A stretch of 64,000 bases of DNA from NCBI GenBank assembly GCA_947561395.2, contig OX387184.1, forward strand, positions 7,688,001 through 7,752,000, given 5' to 3'. Made by a program: the position numbers and the translations under genes. Source of the DNA: Buxus sempervirens. Its lineage: Eukaryota; Streptophyta; Magnoliopsida; Buxales; Buxaceae. This document shows positions 62,756 through 64,000 of the stretch, piece after piece. The notes under the pieces are model-generated. The model had not been told where the DNA came from and made no database searches. It saw only the letters and a program-made list of their open reading frames with translations. Positions within the stretch are counted from its first letter, which is position 1, and each line of letters begins with the position of its first letter.

Positions 62756-64000
62756 GTCAATATTTTGTGAGAGAAGATTGAAAACTAGATGATGAAATTG
62801 CATATATTCTAATTCACCCGAAATTTTGTAGTGTTGCTATAATGATAACATGTTAGAGATCACTCAACCAGTTTAAGTTAATCAAAAATATCATTCAATT
62901 CTTAGCACATCTGGCCCTTCTGATCTCTACAGCAGGAGTCATAAATGAAAACAATGACAAAAGTCTACATATACTAAAAATCTAAGAAAAATAACTAACA
63001 AGGGAGCATGAAGACTTGCATCCCATTGAAATGACTACAACTGCCAGAATGATTTTGAACTTCTGATAGAGCATGAATTGAACTCTGCTAAATAACTAAA
63101 ACACGTAAAAATATTTAATGCACCAAAGTTAATAGATTCAGAATTGCAAGCTTGCTCTTACTCTGTGGAAATTGCTTGTAGTCTGGCAATTTATGGAATG
63201 CTTCCCTTATCTTGCTGTTTAGTTATGAGAAACTGCAGCAGTAAAACCAAAAACTGAATTTTTTATAACAAAATAGATACTGGAAACAATGAAATATATA
63301 CTCTATATCTACAAAAATAAGGACTGTTGTATATGTTTTATGTTCCAGGTTCCTGCAGATCAACTAAGAGCCAAGGAAAAGAAGTTCACAAATTCTCTAA
63401 GTATATGGTAATTAAATAAGAAAGATATATTACTTCTATCAATTGAACCTCCAGAATTTTTTCTGCAGAAGTATGGATGTTGGAGCCACCAACATCCATA
63501 CCGCAGAAGTAGAAACCTTTTGTGAGTATCAGCTGAAAACTGGAAAATTTATCAATAATACTGGGACTGTACGTCTAGGCAGCATCACTTATTCCTTGAT
63601 GTTTTTAAAAGTCTGCACAACTTATGTGGTTCAGAGATTTAAGAAGAAGACAGTTGTCAAAGGCATATATAGTACAGGGTAGCAGAGGTGAGAATGACAA
63701 ATCACAATACAAGATCCAATATTTGTATCTTTTTGAATTTGAATACTCCAACTCAATTCAGAGAGCATCAATAACATGTCAAAATTTTTCAGTATCAGAT
63801 TTGTGATAATACATTTTGAATTGCATGTTGTTAGTATCTCCAAATGGTTACATATGACAATATTTTTATGGAGTACTGATGTGAAATCAAGGGAACAGTA
63901 GCCATACCATATGCAGAACCAGGTATGTGGGTAACTGAGAACTTCTGATAAACTTCTTCAGCCAAATGAACTATCAGGATAATGGGTGTGCATCTTGTCA
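62756..64000. other. Intergenic DNA, no gene recognised
   Basis: AT-rich. The open frame at 63443-63682 covers the hairpin at 63461-63510 and resembles no family I know. It could be intronic or flanking sequence of a gene beyond the window. Confidence 0.45.
63472..63500. repeat. Perfect 12-bp hairpin with 5-base loop
   Basis: tatggatgttgg (63472-63483) and ccaacatccata (63489-63500) flank agcca. Pairing continues outward imperfectly (ttctgc with gcagaa), for a total stem of about 20 bp. Confidence 0.85.

Noticed and set aside
63443-63682. 79-codon open frame at the right edge
   Set aside because: Covers a DNA hairpin and lacks family resemblance or clear splice sites.

Overview
This is a plant nuclear genome window, most likely from a flowering plant (dicot or magnoliid; the sequence does not settle which). 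The evidence is intron-bearing genes with plant-type GT-AG introns, a UGT73-type glycosyltransferase, AT-rich intergenic DNA, and Ogre/Tat, hAT, CACTA and MITE transposons. There are no bacterial-style operons, CRISPR arrays, or rRNA or tRNA genes that I can support.

Layout. (1) 1-14,900 is a gene-bearing flank. It holds a hAT-derived relic (667-1267), a two-exon membrane-anchored SPRY-domain gene (+, 3001-4539), and a convergent nine-exon gene for a two-RRM RNA-binding protein (-, 5517-13868; 335 aa). (2) 14,900-21,930 is a 7-kb hAT transposon with a perfect 8-bp target duplication. Its BED/hAT transposase is dead, and it was split by a 3.66-kb solo LTR (16507-20170, 5-bp target duplication acata). 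(3) 22,074-51,838 is a Russian-doll retrotransposon nest. Element A (target duplication ctagg) is a gag-only, non-autonomous Ogre/Tat element. Inside its 3' LTR sits element B (33455-51230, target duplication atggg), a 17.8-kb almost complete Ogre-type Ty3/gypsy element with ORF1, gag-protease-RT-RNase H, a second (archaeal-type) RNase H and integrase. (4) 51,844-58,915 is transposon-rich intergenic DNA: a second hAT deletion derivative, an AT-rich MITE-like block, and a long imperfect inverted repeat whose right arm ends about 100 bp before the next gene. (5) 59,012-60,472 is an intact single-exon family-1 UDP-glycosyltransferase, followed 17 bp after its stop by a 170-bp MITE. (6) 61,069-62,752 is a five-exon Transposase_24 (En/Spm, CACTA-associated) gene on the minus strand. 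The rest appears non-coding.

How the parts relate. A and B have the same primer-binding site, colinear leaders, closely similar Gag proteins and a nearly identical last 100 bp with the same polypurine tract. A lacks ORF1 and pol, so it probably depends on B-like elements for reverse transcription and integration. Both carry a tandem array of short hairpin-forming repeats upstream of gag. In B the repeated stems change by base pairs and G:T wobbles rather than by mismatches, which is the most interesting unexplained signal in the window. LTR pairs differ at 6 of about 2,490 positions (A) and 2 of 2,033 (B) by eye, which fits B inserting into A and both being very recent. B's pol frame has a single in-frame TAG of the kind expected from CHG cytosine deamination.
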